Origin: Pseudomonas fluorescens
Lineage (GTDB): Bacteria > Pseudomonadota > Gammaproteobacteria > Pseudomonadales > Pseudomonadaceae
Direction: 5' to 3'
DNA: 64,000 nt
Assembly (NCBI RefSeq): GCF_000968015.1
Contig: NZ_LACH01000053.1
Location: forward strand, 1 to 64,000
Within the stretch, counting starts at the first letter, position 1. Each line of letters opens with the position of its first letter. The notes beneath the pieces were generated by a model. That model ran no database searches. It saw only the letters and a program-made list of their open reading frames with translations, and was not told where the DNA came from. The position numbers and the translations under genes were made by a program. Below are positions 52,296-61,342 of this stretch, piece after piece.

Positions 52296-53876
52296 CTACA
52301 AGGCCGACTGACTCACCTCGCCATCCACCAACCGCCGGATCCCCAGCGGATTAGCGTTCTGCAACGCCTCAGGCAACAACGCATCCGGGTAATTCTGGAA
52401 GCACACCGGCCGCAGGAAACGATCGATCGCCAGCGTACCCACCGACGTACCCCGCGAATCTGAAGTGGCCGGGTAAGGCCCGCCATGCACCATCGCCTCG
52501 CAGACCTCGACCCCCGTCGGATAACCATTGAGCAAAATCCGCCCGACCTTTTCCTGCAGCGCCTCCGCGAGCCAACGGTACTCCAGCAATTCCTCGGCCT
52601 CGCCAATCAACGTCGCCGTCAGTTGCCCGCGCAAACCGTGCAGCGCAGCCGCGAGCTGAGCCCGATCCTCGACTTCGATGACGATGGTGGTCGGTCCGAA
52701 GACTTCTTCCTGAAGCAGTTCATCGCCCGTGAGCAACAGGCTGACATCCGCCTTGAACACTTGCGGATGAGCCTGATTCCCCTGTTGCGGCTTGCCCGCC
52801 AGGTGCGTCAGCCCCGGATGTTCGTGCAGCTCAGCCAGGCCTTTGCTATAGCTGACGAGCGCACCGGCATTGAGCATGGTTTGCGCCGGTTGCTGGTTCA
52901 TGCTCGCGCAAAAGCTTTCCAGAAACAGGCTGAACTGCGGTGAACGCAAACCAATGACCAAACCTGGATTGGTGCAAAACTGCCCACAACCGAGTGTCAC
53001 CGAACCGGCCAGTTGCACAGCGATCTGCTCGCCGCGCACCTTGAGCGCTTCGGGCAGCAGGAACACCGGGTTGATACTCGACATCTCGGCAAACACCGGG
53101 ATCGGCTGCGGCCGGGTCGCGGCCATGTGACTCAAGGCATTGCCGCCCTTGAGCGAACCGGTGAAACCCACGGCCTGAATCGCCGGGTGCTTGACCAGCC
53201 ATTCGCCGACACCCCCGCCATAAATCATGTTGAACACGCCGGCCGGCATCTCGGTGCGCTCGGCGGCGCGGATGATCGCGTCCGCCACCCATTCGGCGGT
53301 CGCCATGTGCCCGCTGTGAGCTTTGAAAACCACCGGGCAACCGGCGGCCAGCGCCGAGGCGGTATCACCACCGGCCGTTGAGAACGCCAACGGAAAGTTA
53401 CTGGCGCCGAACACCGCGACCGGCCCAAGGGCGATGCGGTACTGACGCAGATCCGGACGCGGCAACGGCTGGCGATCCGGCAACGCCCGATCAATCCGCG
53501 CACCGTAGAAATCGCCGCGCCGCAGAACCTTGGCGAACAAGCGCATCTGCCCGCTGGTGCGGGCGCGTTCACCCTGGATACGCCCCGCCGGCAACGCGGT
53601 TTCGCGGCAGACTGTGGCGACGAAGTCATCGCCCAAGGCATCGATTTCATCGGCAATGGCGTCGAGGAATGCCGCGCGTTTTTCCGCGCTCAGGTTGCGG
53701 TAGATCGGGTAGGCAGCGGCTGCGGATTTCGCTGCAGTATCCACTTCGGCTTCAGTGGCCTGGAAGAAGGTGCCGGGCAGCGGCTCACCGGTAGTCGCGT
53801 CGAGGCTTTGCAGCTGCAACGTGCCGTTGGCGCTGCGGCGACCGCCGACGTAGTTGTGTCCGAGTAGCGAAGTCAT
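52296..53876 (-). CDS. 2-oxoglutarate semialdehyde (2,5-dioxopentanoate) dehydrogenase
   Basis: 526 residues. Aldehyde dehydrogenase of the KGSADH group: VAVFGASNFPLAFSTAGGDT (cofactor loop), GFTGSLKGGNALSHMA, PVFAEMSSINPVF (catalytic Glu) and TLGCGQFCTNPGLVIG (catalytic Cys), all intact. It oxidises 2,5-dioxopentanoate to 2-oxoglutarate with NAD(P)+, the last step of non-phosphorylating pentonate and hexarate routes. It is the third gene of a leftward set after the dehydratase and AraD1-family genes, 42 bp from the latter. Confidence 0.9.
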   Translation of the reverse strand: MTSLLGHNYVGGRRSANGTLQLQSLDATTGEPLPGTFFQATEAEVDTAAKSAAAAYPIYRNLSAEKRAAFLDAIADEIDALGDDFVATVCRETALPAGRIQGERARTSGQMRLFAKVLRRGDFYGARIDRALPDRQPLPRPDLRQYRIALGPVAVFGASNFPLAFSTAGGDTASALAAGCPVVFKAHSGHMATAEWVADAIIRAAERTEMPAGVFNMIYGGGVGEWLVKHPAIQAVGFTGSLKGGNALSHMAATRPQPIPVFAEMSSINPVFLLPEALKVRGEQIAVQLAGSVTLGCGQFCTNPGLVIGLRSPQFSLFLESFCASMNQQPAQTMLNAGALVSYSKGLAELHEHPGLTHLAGKPQQGNQAHPQVFKADVSLLLTGDELLQEEVFGPTTIVIEVEDRAQLAAALHGLRGQLTATLIGEAEELLEYRWLAEALQEKVGRILLNGYPTGVEVCEAMVHGGPYPATSDSRGTSVGTLAIDRFLRPVCFQNYPDALLPEALQNANPLGIRRLVDGEVSQSAL

Positions 53877-53918
53877 GACTGATTCCTTGACCGGCCAACA
53901 GCGCCGGTGGTTGAAGAC

Positions 53919-54914
53919 TTAAAGCGCGCGCACCTGGCCGATGGCCAACGGCTGAGCACTTTCGCCGATGCCGTTTTCCAGCGGTGCGCCGAACTCATCG
54001 AGGCTGATCTGAAAGCGATCGCCCGGCCGGGTTTTCACCCCGTCGGCAAACGACAGCGTGGCCGTGCCGAAGTAATGCACATGGACATCACCGGGGCGCA
54101 AAAACTGCGCGTATTTGAAGTGGTGGAATTCGAGGTTGGCGAGGCTGTGGCACATGTTGTCTTCGCCGCTGAGAAATTCCTTTTCCCAGAGCGTTTCGCC
54201 GTTGCGAATGATGCGGCTGGTGCCAGCCAGATGCCGGGGCAATTCACCGACGCGCAGCTCCGGACCGTAGGCGCAGAAGCGTAGTTTCGAATGGGCGAGG
54301 TAGAGGTAATTGCGCCGCTCCATCACATGGTCGGAGAACTCGTTGCCCAAGGCATAACCGACGCGATACGGCTGGCAGTCATCGCCGATCACGTAGAGAC
54401 CGGTCAGCTCCGGTTCTTCACCGGCGTCTTCGGCAAACGGCGGTACAGGGAAGTCTGCGCCGGGGCGCACGACGATACTGCCATCGCCCTTATAGAACCA
54501 TTCCGGTTGCGCACCGACCTGCCCGGCCGCCGGTTTCCCGCCCTCCAGGCCCCATTTGAAAATGCGCATGGTGTCGGTCATGCCGGCTTCGACCGCGCCG
54601 TCCTGCTGGTGCATTTTGTCCCGTGCCGAAGCGCTGCCCAAGTGGGTCAGGCCGGTGCCGCTGATCAGGCAATGCGCCGGATCTTCGTGGTCCAGTGGTG
54701 GCAGCACTTTGCCTTGCTGCAGCAGGTATGCGTAATCCGAGCCTGGCTCAGTGCCGCGTTGTGCGACTTCTTCTTGCAGGCTGCGTTGGGCGCGGATCGC
54801 CGCAAGTGCCAGTTCACGGGTGCTGCGGGTGCCTTTGAGTACCTGAACCTGTGTGCCCTCTACGAGGCCCACCTGGCGTTCACCGGCAGTGTTTTCAAAT
54901 TGAATCAGGCGCAT
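53919..54914 (-). CDS. AraD1-family (fumarylacetoacetate hydrolase fold) sugar-acid enzyme
   Basis: 331 residues from ATG 54914 (GGAGGGCTGAC ahead); upstream codons run through a REPIN and are discarded. FAH-like C-terminal domain: GTGLTHLGSASARDKMHQQD, VGYALGNEFSDHVMERRNYL with metal-binding acidic residues, and GDVHVHYFGTATLSFADGVK. AraD1/GguC proteins sit in pentose-acid operons and are presumed to dehydrate 2-keto-3-deoxy sugar acids to 2,5-dioxopentanoate. Neighbour enzymes fit that step exactly; the assignment is by family and context. Confidence 0.82.
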   Translation of the reverse strand: MRLIQFENTAGERQVGLVEGTQVQVLKGTRSTRELALAAIRAQRSLQEEVAQRGTEPGSDYAYLLQQGKVLPPLDHEDPAHCLISGTGLTHLGSASARDKMHQQDGAVEAGMTDTMRIFKWGLEGGKPAAGQVGAQPEWFYKGDGSIVVRPGADFPVPPFAEDAGEEPELTGLYVIGDDCQPYRVGYALGNEFSDHVMERRNYLYLAHSKLRFCAYGPELRVGELPRHLAGTSRIIRNGETLWEKEFLSGEDNMCHSLANLEFHHFKYAQFLRPGDVHVHYFGTATLSFADGVKTRPGDRFQISLDEFGAPLENGIGESAQPLAIGQVRAL

Positions 54915-54941
54915 GTCAGCCCTCCAGAAAGTCGGGGATTT

Positions 54942-55031
54942 GTGGCGAGGGGATTTATCCCCGTTGGACTGCGCAGCAGTCCCTTTTTTGGGGTCGCTGC
55001 GCAACCCAACGGGGATAAATCCCCTCGCCAC
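54942..55031. repeat. REPIN of a third family (GTGGCGAGGGGATTTATCCC)
   Basis: Arm GTGGCGAGGGGATTTATCCC at 54942 and its complement ending at 55031, plus inner arms GACTGCGCAGCAGTC / GGTCGCTGCGCAACCC. It is the only copy of this family in the window and lies 4 bp after the dehydratase stop, inside the operon. Confidence 0.88.
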
Positions 55032-55035
55032 GGGG

Positions 55036-56211
55036 TCACTCGATGATGTTGAAATCGCTCAGGTACTCATCGGAGATTTCCAGGCCCAGGCCCGGCTTGT
55101 TGTCGTCGAGCTGGATGTAGCCGTTGACCGGTTGCGGCTCGCCCTTGAACACGTAGTAGAAGAGTTCGTTGCCGACTTCGACGTCGAACACCGGGAAGAA
55201 CTCAGCCATTGGCGAGGCGGTGGTGGACATGGTCAGGTGGTAGTTGTGCATCTGCCCGGCGTGCGGGATCACGGGCACCGACCAGGCCTCGGCCATGGCG
55301 TTGATCTTGCGCGCGGCGGTGATGCCGCCAACGCGGTTGGTGTCGTACTGGATCACGTCGACCGCGCGGCGTTCCAGCAGGTCTTTGAAGCCGTAGGAGG
55401 TGAACTCATGCTCGCCACCGGAGATTGGCATGATCCCCATTTTTTTCAGCTCGATGTAGCCTTCGATGTCGTCGGCAATCACCGGTTCTTCGAGCCAGCG
55501 CGGTTCGAACTCGGCGAGTTTGGGCAACATGCGACGGGCGTATTCCAGGGTCCAGCCCATGTAGCACTCGAGCATGATGTCGATGTCGGGGCCAGCCAGG
55601 TTACGCAGCGCCCGCACTTGCTCGATGTTCTTGCGCATGCCTGCCGGGCCGTCTTTCGGACCGTAGCCGAAACGCATTTTCAGCGCGGTGAAACCTTGGT
55701 TCAGATAGCCCTGGGCTTCTTCGAGGAACAGGTCGAGGTTGTCATTGGCATAAAGCTTGGAGGCGTAGGTCCAGATCTTTTCCTTGGTCCGGCCGCCGAG
55801 CAGTTTGAACACCGGTTTGTTCACGGTTTTGCCCATGATGTCCCAGATGGCAATGTCGATCGCCGAGATCGCTGCCATGCCGATGCCTTTGCGGCCCCAG
55901 GCGTGGCTCTGGCGGTACATCTTCTGCCAGATGTATTCGTTGTCGAACGGGTCTTCGCCAATGGCAATCGGCGCCAGGTAGGTGTCGATGATTTCCTTGG
56001 CCACACGCGGTGCCAGGGCGCAGTTACCGATGCCGACAAGACCGGTGTCGGTCTCGACTTCCACCACCAGCCAACCATGGAAACGGAACGAGCCCATGGC
56101 ATCGCCGCGCTCGAACAGGATGTCGCTGGCGTTAGTGCAGAAGTGCGCTTGAGGGGGGACGACTTTGCCTTTCCACTCGAAAACGCGGGTACGAATGGCT
56201 TTGATTTTCAT
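55036..56211 (-). CDS. Enolase-superfamily acid-sugar dehydratase (rhamnonate dehydratase-like)
   Basis: 391 residues from ATG 56211. Capping domain to about 130, then the barrel with metal ligands in [14 protein letters not shown] (Glu where E. coli RhmD has Asp), EEPVIADD and ISGGEHEF, and the base His in [12 protein letters not shown]. It removes water from an aldonic or uronic acid to give a 2-keto-3-deoxy acid. Order with AraD1 and KGSADH points to a pentonate (arabinonate, xylonate or lyxonate class) rather than rhamnonate; the exact acid cannot be read from sequence. First gene of the leftward set. Confidence 0.83.
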   Translation of the reverse strand: MKIKAIRTRVFEWKGKVVPPQAHFCTNASDILFERGDAMGSFRFHGWLVVEVETDTGLVGIGNCALAPRVAKEIIDTYLAPIAIGEDPFDNEYIWQKMYRQSHAWGRKGIGMAAISAIDIAIWDIMGKTVNKPVFKLLGGRTKEKIWTYASKLYANDNLDLFLEEAQGYLNQGFTALKMRFGYGPKDGPAGMRKNIEQVRALRNLAGPDIDIMLECYMGWTLEYARRMLPKLAEFEPRWLEEPVIADDIEGYIELKKMGIMPISGGEHEFTSYGFKDLLERRAVDVIQYDTNRVGGITAARKINAMAEAWSVPVIPHAGQMHNYHLTMSTTASPMAEFFPVFDVEVGNELFYYVFKGEPQPVNGYIQLDDNKPGLGLEISDEYLSDFNIIE

Positions 56212-56351
56212 GAATACGGTTCCTTGCGCTAACGGCTTTTTGTAGTTGTTGAGTCGCTGCGCGGGGCCGCTTGAGTGGCCGGCCCCAGGCATTCGATGGA
56301 GCGACTTTAGCCAGCGCTTGGGGGCTGCGGATAATCACTTATGCGTATCCG

Positions 56352-56372
56352 GCGATAACCTGGGGTGATCGC
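56352..56372. promoter_or_regulatory. T-N11-A palindrome upstream of the dehydratase, candidate LysR site
   Basis: GATAACCTGGGGTGATC core within 9-bp arms (one mismatch), T at 56356 and A at 56368 spaced by 11 bases. It resembles the sites at 60007-60027 and 60136-60156 (13 of 17 core bases agree with the first). Located 141 bp upstream of the dehydratase start. Confidence 0.55.
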
Positions 56373-56422
56373 ATAAACCGATTTGTAGGTAGATAGGGTT
56401 ATCAGGCATCACACAAAACAAA

Positions 56423-56510
56423 TGTGGGAGCGAGCTTGCTCGCGATAGCGGTCCGACAGTCACCGCACGGTGTCTGGACTGGCGCCATCGCGAGCAAGCT
56501 CGCTCCCACA
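56423..56510. repeat. REPIN, family A
   Basis: Perfect arms TGTGGGAGCGAGCTTGCTCG at 56423 and complement ending at 56510, between pdxA-like and the dehydratase promoter region. Confidence 0.88.
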
Positions 56511-56552
56511 GGGTTTTGTATTGATCACAAAAACAAGTAACACCAACAACCA

Positions 56553-56581
56553 CTGTGGGAGCGAGCTTGATTGCTCCCACA
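56553..56581. repeat. Shortened family A REP
   Basis: TGTGGGAGCGAGCTTGATTG followed by CTCCCACA: the loop and part of the inner arm are gone. It lies 18 bp past the pdxA-like stop, next to the full REPIN, and looks like a deletion product. Confidence 0.75.
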
Positions 56582-56598
56582 TGGGGTATTGCGTTGTA

Positions 56599-57603
56599 TC
56601 AGTAGTTGTTGACGCCCATCCGGCAGGCAATCTCGAACGCCTGCCGAATCGCCCCGACATTCGCCTTGCCCTGCCCCGCGATATCAAACGCGGTGCCATG
56701 CGCTGGCGTGGTAATCGGAATCGGCAAGCCGCCCTGCACCGTCACCCCACGGGAGAAGCCCATCAACTTGATCGCGATCTGCCCCTGGTCGTGATACATC
56801 GTGACCACTGCGTCGAAAGCACTGGCATCGCCCTGAACCTTGAGGAAGATCGTGTCGGCCGGATACGGGCCTTCGGCCGCAATGCCCAGCGCCTGAGCCG
56901 AGCGCACGGCCGGGCCGATGATGTCGAGTTCTTCGCGACCGAACGAGCCGTTGTCGCCGTTATGCGGGTTCAGTCCACACACACCAATGCGCGGTGTTTC
57001 CAGGCCATTGCGTTTGAGCGCGGTGTCGATCAACTGGATTGCTTCCACCACCCGCGTCTGGCTGAGCATGCCCGGCACATCGGCCAGCGCCACATGGGAC
57101 GTCACGCGTGAAGTCCAAAGGTTGTCGAGCACGTTGAATTCGCAGAACGGCCCGTGGAAATCCAGCAGTTCGGCGAACCAGTGCAGCTCATCGCTGTGGG
57201 CCATGCCGGCCATGTGCAGCGAAGTCTTGTTCAGCGGCCCGAACAGCACCGCGTCGGTAATACCGGCCTCGGTCAGGCGCAGGGCTTTTTCCAGGGTATC
57301 GAGGCTGTAGCGACCGCCGATGACGCTGGCTTCACTGCGGGGAAATTCACCAATGGTGTCGCCGCGAAAGTCATAGAACAGCGGCGTGTCATCACGAAAA
57401 TCCAGCTGATCCAGAGAATCGACGCACCGGTAAGGAAACTCCACCCCGGCGATGCGCATGCCGCGGCGCATTTCCGCTTCATCGGCGATCAATATCACAT
57501 TAGCCTGGCTGCGCACTTCGGGTTCACCGAGCAGGCGTGCGATCAGTTCCGGGCCGATGCCTGCAGGGTCACCCAGGACCATCGCGATGGTTGTCTTGTT
57601 CAT
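56599..57603 (-). CDS. PdxA-family 4-hydroxythreonine-4-phosphate dehydrogenase-like enzyme (PdxA2)
   Basis: 334 residues. MVLGDPAGIGPELIARLL at the N-terminus, VCGLNPHNGDNGSFGREELD and VVTMYHDQGQIAIKLMGFSR (metal His) are PdxA hallmarks. Start ATG 57603 overlaps the amidohydrolase stop (ATGA). Placement in a sugar-acid cluster marks it as PdxA2, the group that oxidises four-carbon acid phosphates such as threonate-4-phosphate. Such pathways usually include a DUF1537 kinase; none is seen here, so its substrate is uncertain. Confidence 0.83.
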   Translation of the reverse strand: MNKTTIAMVLGDPAGIGPELIARLLGEPEVRSQANVILIADEAEMRRGMRIAGVEFPYRCVDSLDQLDFRDDTPLFYDFRGDTIGEFPRSEASVIGGRYSLDTLEKALRLTEAGITDAVLFGPLNKTSLHMAGMAHSDELHWFAELLDFHGPFCEFNVLDNLWTSRVTSHVALADVPGMLSQTRVVEAIQLIDTALKRNGLETPRIGVCGLNPHNGDNGSFGREELDIIGPAVRSAQALGIAAEGPYPADTIFLKVQGDASAFDAVVTMYHDQGQIAIKLMGFSRGVTVQGGLPIPITTPAHGTAFDIAGQGKANVGAIRQAFEIACRMGVNNY

Positions 57604-58556
57604 GCTTCACTCCTCAAGGGTTCAGGCCATGTCCGGTCAATGGCGCAAGGCTCGCAGCGATAAACCCGCTGCGCGTTGCTGTAGAAAAGACGCTCCTGAT
57701 CGGCGCTGGGCAGATCAGCAACGATGGATTTGAAACCGCTGTAGATGTCGTCGAATGAGCCGCACAGGCCGTCCACGGGGAAGTTGCTGGCGAACATCGC
57801 CCGATCAGTGCCGAACATGGCAATCACTTCGCGCACGATCCAGGCGTTGTCTTTGGCGCGCCACGCTTGGCCGGCCTGGCCCAGGCCGGAAATTTTCACC
57901 TGCACGTTAGGCCACTCAGCCAGCCGCGCCATCGCCAGACGCCAACCCGCCAGGCCTTCGGCACTGCGATCATTGGGCAACCCGGCGTGGTTGAGAATCA
58001 GCGTGGTGCCGGGAAAGTCCCGGGCCAGCCGTTCGGCCTCGTGCAGGTTCCACCACGGTGCCTGCAAATCGAAATGCAGCCCCAGCCCTTCGAGCGCGGC
58101 GAAACTGCGCCGCCAATATTCGTCGCTCATCAGGCTGCGAACGTGGCCGACCTGCGCAGGCGAAGTCGGTCCTCCAGGTTTGTGCCGCACGCTACGCACA
58201 CACTTGAAACTGGCTTGCTCGCTCAGTACCGCGATGGCGTCCGGGTGGTCAAGCCAGGCCTGCGCCACGACTGCGTTCGGCACGCCGTATCGGGCGGCCA
58301 ACCCCTCGATAAAAAGGGTTTCGCCAATCGGGTCTTGCGGGTCCCATTCGGTCTCGACATACACCGTTTGCACCACGCGATGCGGGCCGACGTCAGCGAA
58401 ATAGTCGTCAGGAAAATAGCGGCGCTTGATCGCGCTGTAATCACCGTAACGAAACGGGATGCTGGCTTCGGGCGCCAGCCATGGATGGTCATTGATCGAT
58501 GGGTCCCAGAAGTGATGATGGGCATCGATGATCGGGCCGTTCCACACATTAACCAT
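57600..58556 (-). CDS. Amidohydrolase-family lactonase-like protein
   Basis: 318 residues. IIDAHHHFWDPSINDHPWLA (metal His pair), TVYVETEWDPQDPIGETLFI, LILNHAGLP (His) and MFASNFPVDG (Asp position altered to Asn-Phe) are typical of the COG3618 metal-dependent hydrolases, which include L-rhamnono- and L-fucono-lactonases. It probably opens a sugar lactone to the free acid. It overlaps the MFS gene by 8 bp and pdxA-like by 4 bp, so the three are one transcript. Confidence 0.82.
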   Translation of the reverse strand: MVNVWNGPIIDAHHHFWDPSINDHPWLAPEASIPFRYGDYSAIKRRYFPDDYFADVGPHRVVQTVYVETEWDPQDPIGETLFIEGLAARYGVPNAVVAQAWLDHPDAIAVLSEQASFKCVRSVRHKPGGPTSPAQVGHVRSLMSDEYWRRSFAALEGLGLHFDLQAPWWNLHEAERLARDFPGTTLILNHAGLPNDRSAEGLAGWRLAMARLAEWPNVQVKISGLGQAGQAWRAKDNAWIVREVIAMFGTDRAMFASNFPVDGLCGSFDDIYSGFKSIVADLPSADQERLFYSNAQRVYRCEPCAIDRTWPEPLRSEA

Positions 58557-59892
58557 GACGCACCTCGTCGAGGCTGATGAACAACGTCGCTAGAACAAAC
58601 ACCGCTGAGCACACTGCAAAGAACCCCAGCACCGGCGCAAAACCACCGGTCATCTGCAGAATGATTCCCACCAGAATCGGCACCGCAATGCCGCCGGTGC
58701 TGCCGGCCATGTTCATCACGCCGCCGATCAAGCCGACCCGCGCCGGTGCCGCCAGCAACGCCGGGAAGCTCCAGTAGAGGCTGCCCCACATCAGAAAAAA
58801 TGCGGTCATGGCCAACAACGCCACGGCCGCAAAAGGATTGCTCAGGGTTGGCAGCAACAGGAACGCGCCGAGGGCTACCAGCCCGGAAAACGCCAGCAGG
58901 CTCTTGACCGCCACGCCACGGCTGACGCCTTTGCGGATCAGTCCGTCGCAAAGGAAACCACCCGTCAACGAACCCAGTGCGCCGCACACGAAGATCACGA
59001 ACGTCGCAGCGCCAATGCCCTTGATATCGAAGCCGCGAGCCTGCGCCAGATAACTCGGCCCCCAAGTCAGCAGCCCGAAATACACCATCGCCCAACTGGC
59101 GCGACCGATCAGCAAACCGCTCAAGGATCGTGCCGCGATCCCCAAGCCTTTGACCGGCACACGCGCGGCTTCGGCAGCAGGCGTCGCGCGCCAGGCGTTG
59201 ATCTTTTCCAGTTCTTCAGCATTCACCTGTGGATGACTGGCCGGGTCATCACGCAGATAACGCCGTGCGAGCCAGGCCAGCACCAGCGTCGCGATACCGG
59301 CGATCACGAACGCCAGACGCCATGAATCCAGCGAAGCAATCAAGTAGGCAATGATCAATCCGCCCAGCGCCACGCCCAACGGGCTGCCGCTGTCCATCAG
59401 CACCGCACCGCGACTGCGCTCGCTCGGGGCCAGCCACAGGGAAATCAACTTGCCGCCAGACGGAAACAACGGTGCCTCGGCGGCCCCGAGTGCGACCCGG
59501 GCGAACAACAATGACAACCCTCCGCTCGCAAACGCCGCCAGCACCTGGAACGTCCCCCACAACCCGGTGGACCAACTGATGACCCGGTGCGGCCCGAAGC
59601 GATCGATCATCCAGCCGCCAGGAATCTGCAACAGCGCATAGGCCCAGAAGAAGCTGCTGAGGATCAACCCTTGCAGGCTCGGCGACAGGGAAAATTCATG
59701 GGCGATGGTGGGCATCGCAATGGACAGTGAGACCCGGTCGATCAGGTTGACCATGGTCAACGCAAAGATTATCGCGAAGATCCGCCAGCGCACGCTGCTG
59801 GCTTTGGTCGTGCCGGTCAGCGGTGTTGCCGCTGCCGCCGCTGGCTGAGCAACTGCGCCAGGCAGATGCAGGGAAGCACTGGAACGAGCCAT
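58549..59892 (-). CDS. MFS sugar-acid transporter (ACS family)
   Basis: 447 residues, 12 membrane segments. ACS-type features: NLIDRVSLSIAMPTIAHEFS, LQIPGGWMIDRFGPHRVISW and GEAPLFPSGGK-like GAAEAPLFPSGGKLISLWLA, as in glucarate, galactonate and tartrate permeases. A cytoplasmic N-terminus of about 35 residues is Ala/Pro-rich. First gene of the leftward lactonase/PdxA set; divergent from tctC with a 379-bp regulatory region. Confidence 0.87.
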   Translation of the reverse strand: MARSSASLHLPGAVAQPAAAAATPLTGTTKASSVRWRIFAIIFALTMVNLIDRVSLSIAMPTIAHEFSLSPSLQGLILSSFFWAYALLQIPGGWMIDRFGPHRVISWSTGLWGTFQVLAAFASGGLSLLFARVALGAAEAPLFPSGGKLISLWLAPSERSRGAVLMDSGSPLGVALGGLIIAYLIASLDSWRLAFVIAGIATLVLAWLARRYLRDDPASHPQVNAEELEKINAWRATPAAEAARVPVKGLGIAARSLSGLLIGRASWAMVYFGLLTWGPSYLAQARGFDIKGIGAATFVIFVCGALGSLTGGFLCDGLIRKGVSRGVAVKSLLAFSGLVALGAFLLLPTLSNPFAAVALLAMTAFFLMWGSLYWSFPALLAAPARVGLIGGVMNMAGSTGGIAVPILVGIILQMTGGFAPVLGFFAVCSAVFVLATLFISLDEVRHG

Positions 59893-60006
59893 GGTGCGTA
59901 CCTCGTTTTATTATTGTTGTGGATTGCCACGCTGCCGCTACATGACCGCGCTGGTGAGCACTATCGAAGGCTGCGTGATAACCGTCTAATCAAAACTTGA
60001 AATAAG

Positions 60007-60027
60007 GCGATAGCCTCGGGTTATGGC
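60007..60027. promoter_or_regulatory. Candidate LysR site 1 (T-N11-A)
   Basis: Core GATAGCCTCGGGTTATG, T at 60011 and A at 60023. It is 115 bp upstream of the MFS start and matches, inverted, the site at 60136-60156 at 17 of 21 bases. Confidence 0.55.
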
Positions 60028-60135
60028 ATGCCCTGCTTTCACGGCGCTTTCAACGTATGAGGCAACCCCCGGTTTTTCTCGCAAATGGCTCTGGCGCAAA
60101 GCCTTGAGCGATAACCGCGATTTTGGCTGCCATGA

Positions 60136-60156
60136 CCTATAACCGCAGGCTATCGG
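60136..60156. promoter_or_regulatory. Candidate LysR site 2 (T-N11-A)
   Basis: CTATAACCGCAGGCTATCG core, T at 60140 and A at 60152, dyad ATAACC/GGCTAT. It is 116 bp upstream of the tctC start, about the same distance as site 1 from the MFS start. Confidence 0.55.
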
Positions 60157-60271
60157 TGTATGTATTGTTTTGACTAGACGCGGGCTCCGAGGCTTCACAC
60201 ACTCACTCCAGGCTTGCAGCTTTTGAGCACCGACAAGTCACTCATAACAACTACAAAAACGAGGCCCTTCC

Positions 60272-61288
60272 ATGCGAAATGCATTCGTCCGTCGCACATC
60301 CCGTCTGTTTCTTGGCTGCACCCTGATCGCCGCCGGCGCCCTCCCCGCACTGGCCAGCGCTGCCTGGCAACCAGACAAGAACGTCGAAATCGTCGTCGCT
60401 GGCGGCCCCGGTGGCGGCACCGACCAGCTCGGTCGGCTGATCCAGTCGATCATCACCACCCACAAATTCCTCGACGTGAATACCATCGTCCTGAACAAGG
60501 GCGGCGGCAACGGCGCCGAAGCCTTTCTCGACTTGAAAATGAACAAGGGCGATCCCGAAAAACTGGTGATCGGCACCAACAACATCTACCTGTTGCCGCT
60601 GGTTTCCAAGCTCGGCTATCAATGGCAGGAACTCACCCCCATAGCCGCCGTGGCCGAGGATGATTTTATTCTCTGGAGCTACAAGGGTGCGCCGTGGAAG
60701 GACGCCAAAAGCTTCTACGAAGCGGTCAAGGCTGACCCGTCGAACCTGCGCATGGGCGGCAGTCAGTCCAAGGATGTCGACCAGACCCTGACCCTGCTGC
60801 TGAACCAGACCACCAACAGCAAACTGGTGTACATCCCGTTCAAGAGCGGCAGTGAAGCCGCGACCCAACTGGCCGGCAAACACATCGCCGCCAACGTCAA
60901 CAACCCCAGCGAAAGCATCAGCCAATGGCGCGGCGATCAAGTCGAACCACTCTGTGTGTTCAGTAAAGAGCGCATGAGCTACACCGAGAAAGTCGCCGGC
61001 GAAAAATCCTGGGCCGACGTTCCAACCTGCCACGAACAGGGGCTGGGCATCGATCAATACCGCTTCCCGCGCACCGTGTTCATGCCCGGCGAAGTCACCG
61101 CCGAACAGCGGGCGTTCTATGTCGAGCTGATGCGCAAAGTCACCGAGACTCCGGAGTTCAAGGCCTACGTCAAACAGAACGCGTTGGTGCCGACCTTCCT
61201 CGAAGGCGAGCCGCTGACCGCCTACATTGAGAAAGACACCGCACGGGTCACGCCGGTGTTCAAAGAAGCCGGCTGGCTGAAAAACTGA
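60272..61288 (+). CDS. Tripartite tricarboxylate transporter substrate-binding protein (TctC)
   Basis: 338 residues. Signal peptide (about 1-31, ending LASA-AWQ). Mature protein begins WQPDKNVEIVVAGGPGGGTD, the conserved strand and loop of Bug/TctC proteins, and has NTIVLNKGGGNGAEAFLDLK and AGKHIAANVNNPSESISQWR. It captures a carboxylate in the periplasm and passes it to TctAB. Its place beside the lactonase and dehydratase sets suggests a sugar acid ligand. Confidence 0.88.
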   Translation: MRNAFVRRTSRLFLGCTLIAAGALPALASAAWQPDKNVEIVVAGGPGGGTDQLGRLIQSIITTHKFLDVNTIVLNKGGGNGAEAFLDLKMNKGDPEKLVIGTNNIYLLPLVSKLGYQWQELTPIAAVAEDDFILWSYKGAPWKDAKSFYEAVKADPSNLRMGGSQSKDVDQTLTLLLNQTTNSKLVYIPFKSGSEAATQLAGKHIAANVNNPSESISQWRGDQVEPLCVFSKERMSYTEKVAGEKSWADVPTCHEQGLGIDQYRFPRTVFMPGEVTAEQRAFYVELMRKVTETPEFKAYVKQNALVPTFLEGEPLTAYIEKDTARVTPVFKEAGWLKN

Positions 61289-61342
61289 GTTGTCCACGGC
61301 CGTCCGCCCTGCGCACGGCCGTCACCTCTGGAGGTGCTTTTC

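Larger units (their letters stand above)
59893..60271. promoter_or_regulatory. Divergent regulatory region of the MFS and tctC operons
   Basis: No gene. ATAACCG-type half-sites occur near 59979, 60111 and 60139, with an inverted one at 60010. Two full T-N11-A palindromes are listed separately. The spacing and repetition are as expected for LysR binding at both promoters. Confidence 0.6.
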
